Of a DNA stretch of 64,000 nucleotides, positions 34,940 through 43,485 are shown one piece after another (the stretch's first letter is position 1; each line of letters begins with the position of its first letter). Position numbers and translations under genes: made by a program. The DNA lies in contig JAIQFK010000002.1 in NCBI GenBank assembly GCA_020073305.1, forward strand, positions 186,001 to 250,000, written 5' to 3'. The notes under the pieces are model-generated. The model was not told where the DNA came from. It made no database searches and was given only the letters and a program-made list of their open reading frames with translations. Origin of the DNA: Terriglobia bacterium (GTDB lineage: Bacteria; Acidobacteriota; Terriglobia; Bryobacterales; Bryobacteraceae).

Positions 34940-35692
34940 TCAGCCTCCCAGAAGGTGCGCGATCGCGCTCAAAGTATGGCGGGCGGCGGAGGCGTACATG
35001 CGCGGAACCAGTACGGCGAGAGCCGCGAGCGCCGCCAGGGTGGCCAGCATCTTGACGGGAAAGGCCAGCAGAACGAGCTGCAGGTGCGCGTTCAATCTCC
35101 CCACCAGGGCCAGCGCCAGGTCGACCAGCATCAGCAGCGCCACCACCGGCAACGCCAGACGAATGCCGGAAGAGAAAATCTCCGCCGTCAGGCGGGCCAT
35201 CAACGCCGCCAGAGGCTCGGTGACGGCAAAGCTTCCGGCCGGATGGCTTTCTAAACTGCGGGCGAAACCGCGCAGAGTCTCGCGGTCAAGGCCGAAAGCG
35301 AAGAACAAGAGCCCGGCCACCAGTTGCGCGATCACCAGCAGAATCGAGGCATCCGCCTGGGTGGTGGGATCGATGGTGGAGGCGTAGCCGTATCCGGCTT
35401 CGAGACCCACGATCTGCATGGTCATGAGCAGCGCCTCCGCCAGGCACGCAACCATGAGCCCGACGGTGATGCCCAGGGCCAGTTCCGACAGCAGGGTCGC
35501 AACCAGCCAGCCCAACGAAGGTTCGGCAGCGAGAGCGGGCCAGTGAGGAAAAAGGGCCAGGGTGAATCCCAACGCGAGCACCAGGCGCGGAACCGCCGGT
35601 GCTTCCTTGCCGCCGGGCAAGGGAAGAAAGGCGAAGAATCCCAGCACGCGGCTGAGCACCAGGAGGAACGGGAGTAGGATCGCGGGCTCCAT
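34940..35692 (-). CDS. fliR: Flagellar export gate protein FliR
   Basis: The 250-residue polytopic protein has six hydrophobic segments beginning MEPAILLPFLLVLSRVLGFFAFLPLPG and contains the family GYGYASTIDPTTQADASILLVIAQLVAGLLFFAFGLD pattern. It assembles with FliP and FliQ into the helical core of the export gate. Its ATG shares one base with the fliQ stop. Nothing unusual. Confidence 0.93.
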   Translation of the reverse strand: MEPAILLPFLLVLSRVLGFFAFLPLPGGKEAPAVPRLVLALGFTLALFPHWPALAAEPSLGWLVATLLSELALGITVGLMVACLAEALLMTMQIVGLEAGYGYASTIDPTTQADASILLVIAQLVAGLLFFAFGLDRETLRGFARSLESHPAGSFAVTEPLAALMARLTAEIFSSGIRLALPVVALLMLVDLALALVGRLNAHLQLVLLAFPVKMLATLAALAALAVLVPRMYASAARHTLSAIAHLLGG

Positions 35693-35961
35693 CAGTGCGC
35701 GTACCGGCCAAGATCACCCAGCACCGCGACGGTGTAAGCGGTGATTTGCTTGATCATCCAGGGCATGAGGAGCAGCGTGCTGACCAGAAACACGGCCAGC
35801 CGGGGAATGGTGCTGAAGGCGGCGTCCTGGATCGAAGTGACAATCTGCACCAGGCTCATTACAATTCCGGCCGCGAAGCCGATAAGCAATAAGGGAGCGC
35901 TCAGCCATAGCGCGGTGATGAGCGTCTGCCGGAGAATCTGCACCACGAAGTCGGGGGTCAT
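35692..35961 (-). CDS. fliQ: Flagellar export gate protein FliQ
   Basis: This 89-residue protein has two membrane helices with the family pattern ILRQTLITALWLSAPLLLIGFAAGIVMSLVQIVTSIQDAAFSTIPRL and then FLVSTLLLMPWMIKQITAY. It belongs to the FliPQR gate complex. It is flanked by fliP (10 nt) and fliR (one-base overlap). Confidence 0.95.
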   Translation of the reverse strand: MTPDFVVQILRQTLITALWLSAPLLLIGFAAGIVMSLVQIVTSIQDAAFSTIPRLAVFLVSTLLLMPWMIKQITAYTVAVLGDLGRYAH

Positions 35962-35971
35962 GGATGCGGTC

Positions 35972-36715
35972 TCATACCGGAGAATAAAAACTCCTGAGCA
36001 GTGAGCCCACCACCAGGTTCCAGCCGTCGACCAGCACGAACAGCAGGATCTTTAAGGGCGCTGACACCATGACCGGCGGGAGTTGCATCATGCCCAGCGA
36101 CAGGGTCACCGACGCCACCACCAGATCGATGATCAGAAACGGCAGGAACAGCACGGCGCCGATCTGGAAGCCGGTTTTCAGCTCGGAAAGAGTGTAGGCG
36201 GGGATGAGGACGGCGAGTTCCACGTCGGCGGGCGTTCGCGGCCGAGGCCGGTGCGAAGCTTCGAGAAACAACCGGATGTCCTTCTCCCGCGCGAAGCGCA
36301 GCAGAAACGTGCGCAGGGGCTGGGAGCCGGCGTCCAAGGCCTGCTGCCAGGTGATCTGCCCTTTGTCCAGAGGTTCCCAGGCCTTCTGATAGATTTCCGA
36401 TCCCACCGGCTGCATGATCAGCATCGTCAGGAACAGCGAGAGTCCGATCAGCACCTGGTTGGAGGGGGTGGATTGCGTACCCAGCGCCTGGCGCAGAAAA
36501 TGCAGCACGATGGTGAGCCGCAGAAACGGAGTTACCGACATGATGGCCGCCGGCAGCAAGGTGAGGGCGGTGAGCAGCAGAATGATCTGCATGGACACGC
36601 CGGGTCCGCCCGAAGCAGGAAAGGTAAGGCCCAGAGCCGACGCCGGCGGGTGCGCGGCTGCCCGCGCCGCAACCGGCAGCAAAGCCGCCACCGCCATTGC
36701 ATTCCGCGTGTTCAT
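35972..36715 (-). CDS. fliP: Flagellar export gate protein FliP
   Basis: The 247-residue product has a cleavable-like N-terminal segment and four membrane helices, with LLTALTLLPAAIMSVTPFLRLTIVLHFLRQALGTQSTPSNQVLIGLSLFLTM and the DLVVASVTLSLGMMQLPPVMVSAPLKILLFVLVDGWNL stretch, both diagnostic for FliP. It forms a five-subunit part of the export channel. Its start overlaps the fliO stop by four bases. Confidence 0.95.
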   Translation of the reverse strand: MNTRNAMAVAALLPVAARAAAHPPASALGLTFPASGGPGVSMQIILLLTALTLLPAAIMSVTPFLRLTIVLHFLRQALGTQSTPSNQVLIGLSLFLTMLIMQPVGSEIYQKAWEPLDKGQITWQQALDAGSQPLRTFLLRFAREKDIRLFLEASHRPRPRTPADVELAVLIPAYTLSELKTGFQIGAVLFLPFLIIDLVVASVTLSLGMMQLPPVMVSAPLKILLFVLVDGWNLVVGSLLRSFYSPV

Positions 36716-36999
36716 GCATGTTCCGCCGCGGCCCGCAGGGCCGGAGTTCCCGCGCCGTCAAGGACCGCCAGCCCCGAGGGCGATTGCGCCACGAGAATAG
36801 TGCGGTCATCCAGCCGCACCAGATGCAGCGTGTGATGGGGAGACAGCGCCAGCCGCTCGATTGACTCCAGGCGCCGTGCACGGGAGCGCACACGCGGACG
36901 AAAGAACCGCACCGCCCCTTTTTTGCGAAGCCACCATAAGGCCGCCGCCACCGCGGCCAGAACGCCGAGCACCGCCGGCATGGGATCCGTCATCTCCAC
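36712..36999 (-). CDS. fliO: Flagellar protein FliO
   Basis: The short 95-residue product has one N-terminal membrane helix (PAVLGVLAAVAAALWWL) followed by a basic cytoplasmic part with LESIERLALSPHHTLHLVRLDDRTILVAQSPSGLAVL, the beta-strand pattern of FliO that stabilises FliP during gate assembly. It sits in the expected fliN-fliO-fliP order, three bases after fliN. Length is near the lower limit of the family. Confidence 0.8.
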   Translation of the reverse strand: MEMTDPMPAVLGVLAAVAAALWWLRKKGAVRFFRPRVRSRARRLESIERLALSPHHTLHLVRLDDRTILVAQSPSGLAVLDGAGTPALRAAAEHA

Positions 37000-37002
37000 A
37001 GC

Positions 37003-37248
37003 TCAATCCTCGATGTTGAAATCGGTAATGCGGACGCCGATGCGGCTCTCGATGAGAACAATCTCGCCGTAGCCCACCAGCTTGCCGCCCACATAGAGAT
37101 CGATGTTCTCCCCCGCCGACCGCGTCATGCCAATCACGCTGCCTTCCTCCAGTTCCAGAATCTCGCGAACCGAAAGCACCCGGCGGTCAAGCTCAACCTC
37201 GACCTCAATGGGTACATCGGCAAAACGCGTCATCTCGTTTAGGGCCAT
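37003..37248 (-). CDS. fliN: Flagellar switch protein FliN (short form)
   Basis: The 81-residue protein is a bare SpoA domain: DVPIEVEVELDRRVLSVREILELEEGSVIGMTRSAGENIDLYVGGKLVGYGEIVLIESRIGVRITDF, complete with no N-terminal extension. It would form the lower C-ring. The 29011-29847 gene has a second SpoA domain with a long extension, so the two probably form a hetero-oligomer as in other species with paired FliN-like proteins. It lies 27 nt downstream of flgE. Confidence 0.95.
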   Translation of the reverse strand: MALNEMTRFADVPIEVEVELDRRVLSVREILELEEGSVIGMTRSAGENIDLYVGGKLVGYGEIVLIESRIGVRITDFNIED

Positions 37249-37275
37249 CGCCTGATATCCCGGCTGCGTACCGAG

Positions 37276-38541
37276 CTAGCGGATCAGGTTCATGGTGTCC
37301 TGGCTCAGCTGATCTGCGGTGTTCACTACCTTTCCGTTGGCTTCGTAGCCACGCTGGTAGACGATCATGTTGGTGAACTCCTTGGCGATGTCCACGGTCG
37401 AAGCTTCCAGCTCGCCGCCCAGGATCTTGCCGCGACCTCCGGTATTGGGTACGCCGACCGCCGGCGTGGCCGTGAGCGAACTCGATTCGAAGTTGTTGTC
37501 GCCCACCGCGATCAGGGACTCGGGGTTGCGGATTCCCGCCATGGCAACTTGCGCCACGACGGTTTGCTGGCCGTTGGAATACTGCGCCAGGATCTTGCCG
37601 CCGTCGGAGAGTCCCACGCGCACCAGTTGCGCGGCCGGCTGGCCATCCTGACCGTTGGCGGAGACCGCAGAGAGCTGCGCGAACTGCGTCAGGCGGGGTG
37701 CGTTGTTGGCATTGTACAGGTCCCAGTTCACGTTCAAATCCGCCGCGCCGTCGACCAAACCGGCGGCCGGGATGTTGATCAGCCGGCCGGTGACATCCGG
37801 AGAGGTGAGCTTGCCCGAAGAATCGAAGGTCAGCTGGCCGGTGGCCAGCACCGAGGGCGTGCCGGGGGTGCCGCCCGACAGGTCTTCACCAGGGATGCTC
37901 ACCGAGTAGTCCCAGGCGCCGCCGCCCGTTTTGTTAAACGTGAGGGTGAGCACGTGCGAAGTGCCCAGAGAATCATCCACCTCCATGGGATAAGAAAACG
38001 TTCCATCGGTTGAACCTACCGTGGCCGCGGCGTTCAGGTTCATGTCCAGCGAAAAGTTCTGCGTGGCGCGGGGCGCCTGCAAGGTGCCTACCGGCACGCT
38101 GATCGGGCCGACGGGGCCGTTGGTATTGACGATCCCGGTGGCATCCTGGGTCCAGCCCTGCACGGCGTCCCCCGCCGCGCTCAACAAGTGGCCTGTCGCG
38201 TCCACGTGGAAATTGCCCGCGCGCGAGAACAATTGCGCCCCGGCAGAGTCCTGCAACACGAAAAACCCGTCACCTTGAATGGCGGCGTCGAGGACTCCGG
38301 AGGTGGCCTGCAGAGCGCCCTGGGTGAACTGGCGCGTGGTCAACGGCACGCCGGTTCCGAAGCCCACCTGGGTCTCGCCCAGGCCGGCGCCCAGGGATTG
38401 CGTGACCAGATCGCGAAACGCGCAGGCGCTGGCCTTGAATCCGGTGGTGCTCAGGTTGGCGAGGTTGTTGCCGACCACGTCGATGGCCGTGGTGTTGGCG
38501 TTGAGGGCGGACAGGGCGGATGAAAACGAAGTAAATGGCAT
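37276..38541 (-). CDS. flgE: Flagellar hook protein FlgE
   Basis: The 421-residue product begins MPFTSFSSALSALNANTTAIDVVGNNLANLSTTGFKAS and ends EFTNMIVYQRGYEANGKVVNTADQLSQDTMNLIR, the conserved terminal helices of hook/rod axial proteins, with hook D1/D2 domains between (FVLQDSAGAQLFSRAGNFHVDATGHLLSAAG). It polymerises into the hook. An AAGGAG lies 14 nt upstream. Gene order fliK-flgD-flgE is classic. Confidence 0.95.
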   Translation of the reverse strand: MPFTSFSSALSALNANTTAIDVVGNNLANLSTTGFKASACAFRDLVTQSLGAGLGETQVGFGTGVPLTTRQFTQGALQATSGVLDAAIQGDGFFVLQDSAGAQLFSRAGNFHVDATGHLLSAAGDAVQGWTQDATGIVNTNGPVGPISVPVGTLQAPRATQNFSLDMNLNAAATVGSTDGTFSYPMEVDDSLGTSHVLTLTFNKTGGGAWDYSVSIPGEDLSGGTPGTPSVLATGQLTFDSSGKLTSPDVTGRLINIPAAGLVDGAADLNVNWDLYNANNAPRLTQFAQLSAVSANGQDGQPAAQLVRVGLSDGGKILAQYSNGQQTVVAQVAMAGIRNPESLIAVGDNNFESSSLTATPAVGVPNTGGRGKILGGELEASTVDIAKEFTNMIVYQRGYEANGKVVNTADQLSQDTMNLIR

Positions 38542-38578
38542 GAAATATGGGTCTCCTTTATGTTTGGTTATGCAACGG

Positions 38579-38926
38579 CTACGGCACCGGCGTGGCGGGC
38601 GCTGGCGTGCCGTTTTGTGCGTTCAGGTCGAGATCCTGCTTGATCCCGTCCAGATCCTGTTTCATGGACAGGGTCTGTTCGAGCTGGGTAAACTGCGCCA
38701 GCTGGGTCACAAACTGCGTTCCGTCCGCGGGGTTCAGCGGATCCTGGTTCTTGAGCTGCGCGACGAGCAGGTTGAGAAACGTATTCTTGTTGGCCAGGGG
38801 ATCGACGCCGGCGGTCTGCCCGAGCGTGATTCCGTTGCGGTAGGAGGGGTCCGTCCCCACCGTGGGATCAAACGGCAGCGTAGGATCATACGGCGGCAAC
38901 GAGCTGACATCGGTGACGGTAGACAT
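38579..38926 (-). CDS. flgD: Flagellar hook cap/scaffolding protein FlgD (short)
   Basis: The product is only 115 residues from the ATG at 38926; the longer frame to 39337 is inside fliK. It contains the diagnostic LANKNTFLNLLVAQLKNQDPLNPADGTQFVTQLAQFTQLEQTLSMKQDL, so it is the FlgD N-terminal region. The usual C-terminal Tudor-like and FnIII domains (total 220 or more residues) are absent, the stop being TAG followed by a normal gap to flgE, so this is a short FlgD, not a frameshift. It nucleates hook assembly. It starts four bases after fliK. Confidence 0.9.
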   Translation of the reverse strand: MSTVTDVSSLPPYDPTLPFDPTVGTDPSYRNGITLGQTAGVDPLANKNTFLNLLVAQLKNQDPLNPADGTQFVTQLAQFTQLEQTLSMKQDLDGIKQDLDLNAQNGTPAPATPVP

Positions 38927-38930
38927 GTGA

Positions 38931-40832
38931 TTAGGCTCCTGTTCCTTCGGGCGTAAAACTGGCTTCAAATTCTTCCCACCATGCAGGTTGGTTTTCCCGT
39001 TGCGGGTGGCGGCGCTGCGGGTCGCCGCCCGGTTGCTCGTGACCGCCGCGGCCGAACGCGCCGCCGGGATCGCGCTGCGCACTCGAGGAGGACGGCTGCG
39101 GCGCGGCGGGGCCGCGCCAGATCTCCGTTTCAAAACCGCGCTGGCCGAGCCGCGCCACCAGATCCGGCAGGCCGGCGCGGAGCGATTCGGAGGTGGCGGA
39201 GTCGGGCGAGTGTACGGCAACGCGTACTTCCCCTCCGCGTTCCATGACACGCACTTCGATCGCCGGATTCTGGTCCGTGGAAAGCCGGACGGAGATGTTG
39301 TGCGCAGATCCAGGGGCCGCCGGCTCGCGAGGGTCACCGCCGCTCAGGATTTGCGCCACGGTGTCCGCCTTGCCCGGTTCCACGGAGGCGACTTGAGCGC
39401 CTCGCGCAGGCGTCTGCGGCGTCTCGAACCCCGCCGTGTGCGGCGCGGTGTCGCCCGCCGGGGCCGGCGGGGCCCCGACTGTTGCGGGATTCAACAACGG
39501 GCTGTCCCGCCGCACGACTCTCGGCGGCACTGACAGGTTGTCCGCGTCCTCGCGCTGCTGCGTTGGCGTACGGACTCCGGCGGGCGGGTTGACCGCAAGG
39601 TCAGGATGTTCCGGTCCCGCCGTTTGCTGGGGAGAGAGCGGCGCAGCATCCCTGGAGACAGGCGGCCGAGCGGAATCGGCAGCGTCTGGGGTTTCCACTG
39701 GAAGCGTGACGGGAGCCAGGGTTTTGGGCTCCACCAGACGGTCGGTCCCTGTTGGCGACGCCAGCGCGTAAGTGCGGATTGCGCCGGGCCCAGGGTCGCT
39801 GGCGGGCTCGTCGACCCATCGCGCCGCGAATGCGACGGAGTTGGGCGTCGCCAGCGGTCGGATCGGTTGGTTTGCGGCGGATGGCACCGGCAGAGTCGGC
39901 GCGTGGATCTCTTCTGGCCCGGCTTCACGGGCGGGCTGCTCGACCAGTCGCGCCGCGAATGCGAGGAAGTCCGGCTTCGGGAGCGGGCGAATCCCTTGGT
40001 TTGCGCCGGATGGCGTCAGCGGCGGCGGAATTGGGTTCGGTAACTCGGGAGGCCGGTTCACGGCCTCCGCGGGCGGTGCTTCCGCTGCCAATGCCGTGGT
40101 CGCCAGGAGGCCCGTGATGCTGGTGGCGGGCGGGGCTGCATCGCCGGCAGGAAGCGAAACCCGAGCCTGCTTTTCGGCGGCAAGGGTCGGCGGGCCCGGA
40201 TGGAGAGTGGAAGGGGGCAAGAGCGGAGCTGGCAGCGGCGGCGCGGTACTCATCCGGAACGTAGCAGGCGCGTCAGGGCGGGCTGGTGAGGTCGGGGCAG
40301 GAAACGCCGGGGTTGGAGATGCCGGCAGGATGTGCTGCGACCCGACGGGTGCCGGTTCCTGGCTCACGTCCGGCAATCGCGGCCCAAAAATCGATACCTC
40401 AATACCGGAGGGTGATGGCGGCCCCGCTGCGCGAATCACGACCGTGCTCTGGATGGCTGTTTCTGCAGCCGGCGCATCCGGCAGGGCAGGCGGGACCGGC
40501 GTGGAGGATAACTCCTTGAGGCTGCGGCTTGCCTGTTTCTGGCCGACCTCGGCTGGGGGCGCCGGTTTCGAGAGGCTTTCCAGCACGGCGGAGAATGCGT
40601 CGGCGGAAAAATCACTCGCGGGCTCCGGCACGGGCGGCACGAAGGCCGTTGAGCCGGGCGCGGCAGCCGGATCGCGCGTAGCGCTCGCAGGCGGCCTCGG
40701 TCGAGTCGCAGAGGATGGCGTGGCCCGGCGAAGGCCCGGAGCCGACAGATTAGAATCTGGTGCAGCACCTGCCGGCGGATGGGACGCCGGGGAAATGGGA
40801 AGGACAGTGGAAGGAGGCGCCGAGACGTTCAC
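38931..40832 (-). CDS. fliK: FliK-like hook-length control protein
   Basis: The 633-residue product is dominated by a Pro/Ala/Thr-rich disordered ruler, then a C-terminal flg_hook domain (SVRLSTDQNPAIEVRVMERGGEVRVAVHSPDSATSESLRAGLPDLVARLGQRGFETEIW) that contacts FlhB to end hook export. It starts at a GTG (40832) without a visible ribosome-binding site; no ATG, GTG or TTG in frame offers a better start nearby. The last 60 residues are charged and unlike the family. Position before flgD confirms the identity. Confidence 0.85.
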   Translation of the reverse strand: MNVSAPPSTVLPISPASHPPAGAAPDSNLSAPGLRRATPSSATRPRPPASATRDPAAAPGSTAFVPPVPEPASDFSADAFSAVLESLSKPAPPAEVGQKQASRSLKELSSTPVPPALPDAPAAETAIQSTVVIRAAGPPSPSGIEVSIFGPRLPDVSQEPAPVGSQHILPASPTPAFPAPTSPARPDAPATFRMSTAPPLPAPLLPPSTLHPGPPTLAAEKQARVSLPAGDAAPPATSITGLLATTALAAEAPPAEAVNRPPELPNPIPPPLTPSGANQGIRPLPKPDFLAFAARLVEQPAREAGPEEIHAPTLPVPSAANQPIRPLATPNSVAFAARWVDEPASDPGPGAIRTYALASPTGTDRLVEPKTLAPVTLPVETPDAADSARPPVSRDAAPLSPQQTAGPEHPDLAVNPPAGVRTPTQQREDADNLSVPPRVVRRDSPLLNPATVGAPPAPAGDTAPHTAGFETPQTPARGAQVASVEPGKADTVAQILSGGDPREPAAPGSAHNISVRLSTDQNPAIEVRVMERGGEVRVAVHSPDSATSESLRAGLPDLVARLGQRGFETEIWRGPAAPQPSSSSAQRDPGGAFGRGGHEQPGGDPQRRHPQRENQPAWWEEFEASFTPEGTGA

Positions 40833-40843
40833 GCCGGGGGTAG

Positions 40844-40859
40844 TGCAGATGGCAAGCCA
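40844..40859 (-). promoter_or_regulatory. Sigma-54-like promoter before fliK
   Basis: On the minus strand TGGCTTGCCATCTGCA fits TGGCAC-N5-TTGC with the invariant GG-N10-GC spacing. A start about 12 nt after the GC would fall next to the fliK GTG, so the message would be almost leaderless. Sequence match only; no regulator gene is in the window. Confidence 0.4.
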
Positions 40860-41015
40860 AAGGGGTGGGACCCCTTTTTCATCTGGTTAGACCAGGGGGG
40901 CGCGCGGCAAGATAATGCCGCTGGCGCCGGTTCGACAGGATCTTGGCGCCTCGATCTAGGGTGCTCATCGGCCGCGGACCGTGAATTTTTAGACAGTTAT
41001 CACCGGGCGGCCGTT

Positions 41016-41031
41016 CGGTCCGACATTTGCT
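41016..41031 (+). promoter_or_regulatory. Sigma-54-like promoter before flgF
   Basis: CGGTCCGACATTTGCT keeps the GG-N10-GC spacing and TTGC. Transcription would start near 41042, with the GGGAG ribosome-binding site at 41043-41047 just inside the message and ATG at 41053. It occupies the 220-nt region divergent from fliK. Confidence 0.35.
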
Positions 41032-41052
41032 CACTCCCCGGCGGGAGCAGTC

Positions 41053-41784
41053 ATGGACCCACTCACCATTTCGGCCGCGGGCGGCATGAGGTCGCGCATG
41101 GAATCGCTCGACATGCTGGCCAATAACATCGCCAACACGTCCACCGGCGGATACAAGGCCGACCGCGAGTTCTACAGCTTATATGCGGCGCCGGAAGCCG
41201 CAGGGGCGATTTCCGGCCCCGACACCCTGCCGGTAATCGAGCGGCCGTGGACGGATTTCTCACAAGGCGAACTGCGGCCGACCGGCAACCCGCTCGATCT
41301 TGCGCTGGCGGGCAAGGGGTTTTTCTCCGTGAACGGAGCAGACGGCCCGCTCTACACGCGCGACGGCAGCTTCCGGGTTTCGGCGGCGGGTCAACTCGTC
41401 ACCGCGGACGGATACGCGGTGCGCGGAGTCGATGGTGACCCCATCGCGTTATCTTCGGCGTCGCCGGTTGAGATCTCACCCGACGGCACGGTGCTCCAGG
41501 ACGGCCAGACCACCGGGCAACTTGCGATCGTCGACTTCGCCAACCCGGCGGTGCTCCGCAAACAAGGCCACAATTATTTCCAGCCAGCGGCAGACGGGAG
41601 CGCGGTTCCCGCCGCCGGGTACGCGGTGCAACAAGGAAAGCTCGAGAACTCCAACGCTTCGAGCGCCGAAGCCGCCGTGCGCCTGGTCAGCGTGATGCGC
41701 CAGTTCGAGATGCTGCAAAAAGCGGCGGCGTTGGGCGGCGAGATGAATCGCAAAGCCGTAGAGGAAGTGGCGCGCGTGTCCTAG
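41053..41784 (+). CDS. flgF: Flagellar proximal rod protein FlgF
   Basis: The 243-residue product begins MDPLTISAAGGMRSRMESLDMLANNIANTSTGGYKADREF, the rod signature, includes FFSVNGADGPLYTRDGSF, and ends VSVMRQFEMLQKAAALGGEMNRKAVEEVARVS. Short length and absence of a hook-type D2 domain identify FlgF rather than FlgG. It opens the flgF-flgG-flgA-flgH-flgI-flgJ arm and starts after GGGAG. It is part of the proximal rod. Confidence 0.93.
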   Translation: MDPLTISAAGGMRSRMESLDMLANNIANTSTGGYKADREFYSLYAAPEAAGAISGPDTLPVIERPWTDFSQGELRPTGNPLDLALAGKGFFSVNGADGPLYTRDGSFRVSAAGQLVTADGYAVRGVDGDPIALSSASPVEISPDGTVLQDGQTTGQLAIVDFANPAVLRKQGHNYFQPAADGSAVPAAGYAVQQGKLENSNASSAEAAVRLVSVMRQFEMLQKAAALGGEMNRKAVEEVARVS

Positions 41785-41820
41785 GCGACCCGCGCGCAAC
41801 GATTTTCAGGAGGGATTCTC

Positions 41821-42612
41821 ATGATCCGAGCACTCTTTAGCGCCGCCAGCGGGATGACGGCGCAACAGTTGAACGTAGACAGCATCGCCAACAACCTGGC
41901 CAATTCCAACACCACGGGCTTCAAGGCGCGGCACGCGCAGTTTCAGGATCTGCTCTATCAAAACTTGGTTCAACCGGGCGCATCGGCGGGACAGCAGACG
42001 GTGGTGCCCACGGGCCTGCAGGTGGGCCTGGGGACACGCACGTCCTCGAACGAAGTGATCTTCACGCAGGGCAACTTCCAGCAAACCGACAACCCGCTCG
42101 ACCTGGTGATCCAGGGCTCGGGATTTTTCCAGATCCGCCGCCCCTCGGGTGACCTGGCCTACACGCGGGCAGGCTCGTTCCAGATGGACCGGGACGGCAA
42201 CCTGGTGACCGGCGACGGCGACCCGCTCGAGCCGCAGATCACGCTGCCGGCCGGCGCGCAGAACATCGCCATCGCCACCGACGGCACGGTCAGCTACTCC
42301 CAGCCCGGCCAGACGGCGGCGCAGCTCGCCGGACAGATCCAGCTCGCCAATTTCCCCAACCCCTCCGGACTGAACAGCATCGGGCACAACCTGTATCTGC
42401 CGACCGACGCTTCCGGCGATCCGACCGTGGGCAACCCCGGCGGGCAGGAAGGCATGGGCACGCTGCAGCAGGGATACCTCGAGCAATCCAACGTGAGCGT
42501 AGTCGAGGAGTTTATCAGCATGATCGTGGCGCAGCGAGCCTATGAGGCCAACTCGAAAGTCGTGAAGGCCTCCGATGAAATGTATCAGATGGTCAACAAC
42601 CTCCGGCAATGA
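41821..42612 (+). CDS. flgG: Flagellar distal rod protein FlgG
   Basis: The 263-residue product has MIRALFSAASGMTAQQLNVDSIANNLANSNTTGFKARHAQFQDLLYQNL at the start, the FlgG-specific DLLYQN phrase, and ends NVSVVEEFISMIVAQRAYEANSKVVKASDEMYQMVNNLRQ. Length matches FlgG exactly. It forms most of the distal rod. AGGAGGG lies before the ATG; the stop overlaps flgA's start by four bases. Confidence 0.96.
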   Translation: MIRALFSAASGMTAQQLNVDSIANNLANSNTTGFKARHAQFQDLLYQNLVQPGASAGQQTVVPTGLQVGLGTRTSSNEVIFTQGNFQQTDNPLDLVIQGSGFFQIRRPSGDLAYTRAGSFQMDRDGNLVTGDGDPLEPQITLPAGAQNIAIATDGTVSYSQPGQTAAQLAGQIQLANFPNPSGLNSIGHNLYLPTDASGDPTVGNPGGQEGMGTLQQGYLEQSNVSVVEEFISMIVAQRAYEANSKVVKASDEMYQMVNNLRQ

Positions 42613-43484
42613 TGGCGATCCTGTTGGCGGCCGCTTCCTGCGTGGCGGTGGATGGGGACCGTATTTTGGCGCGCGATCTGGCAAGCGCCGCAGCGGCGTT
42701 CACCACGGTGGAGCCGGATACGGAATTGGGATATGCGCCCGCGCCGGGTGCCATCCGCACCCTTCACGCCGCGGAGCTCAAGCGCATGATCGCACGCCAC
42801 GGCGGCACGCCCGGCGGCGAAGTAGGCCCCCTCTGCATCGAACGCGCCACCCTACCGCTCACACCCGTATCGCTCGAGGCCGCGTTACGCACCGCTGTCG
42901 GCAATCCGGAGGCGCGTATCGAACTGCTGGACTGGAGCCGCGAGGCGGCCCCGCGCGGCGAGATTCAATTCCCCCAGGGCGGGTTGGCGGCGTTTCGTGG
43001 CGGCGAAGGGATCTGGCGCGGTTACGTGCGGTATGGATCGAGCCGGCGCTTCGGGATCTGGGCGCGCGTGCGCGTCTCGGTCCGGCAGCAGCGCGTGGTG
43101 GCGCGTGTCGGGTTGCCCGCGGGAAAACCCATCGGGCCCGAGCAGCTGGCTGTCGAGGAAGTGGACGCGTTTCCTTTTGGCGCGCAGCCGGCGGCCTCGC
43201 CGGATGACGTCGTCGGGCGCGTGGCACGCCGCTCGATGCTTGCAGGAGCACTCATCTTTCCGGGATGGCTGGAAGCTCCTCAAGAAATTCACAGCGGGGA
43301 TACGGTCGTGGTTGAGGTCTCGAGCGGCCAGGCGCGGTTGAGCTTTGAAGCCCGGGCCGCGGCCGGCGGACGCCGCGGAGACTGGATTCCGGTGCGCAAT
43401 CCGGCAACGGGAAAGACATTTCGTGCGCGCGTGGAAAGCGCGGGCAAAGTGGCCATCGGGGTCAGGGAGCGAGGAGAAAAATAG
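42609..43484 (+). CDS. flgA: Flagellar P-ring assembly chaperone FlgA
   Basis: The 291-residue product has a short signal peptide (MMAILLAAASCVAVDGDRIL) and, in its C-terminal half, an SAF-type domain: RVSVRQQRVVARVGLPAGKPIGPEQLAVEEVDAFPF and WIPVRNPATGKTFRARVESAGKVAI, the conserved FlgA end. It helps FlgI polymerise in the periplasm. Position between flgG and flgH is classic. The first 130 residues are not similar to model FlgA and are less conserved in general. Confidence 0.85.
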   Translation: MMAILLAAASCVAVDGDRILARDLASAAAAFTTVEPDTELGYAPAPGAIRTLHAAELKRMIARHGGTPGGEVGPLCIERATLPLTPVSLEAALRTAVGNPEARIELLDWSREAAPRGEIQFPQGGLAAFRGGEGIWRGYVRYGSSRRFGIWARVRVSVRQQRVVARVGLPAGKPIGPEQLAVEEVDAFPFGAQPAASPDDVVGRVARRSMLAGALIFPGWLEAPQEIHSGDTVVVEVSSGQARLSFEARAAAGGRRGDWIPVRNPATGKTFRARVESAGKVAIGVRERGEK

Positions 43485-43485
43485 C

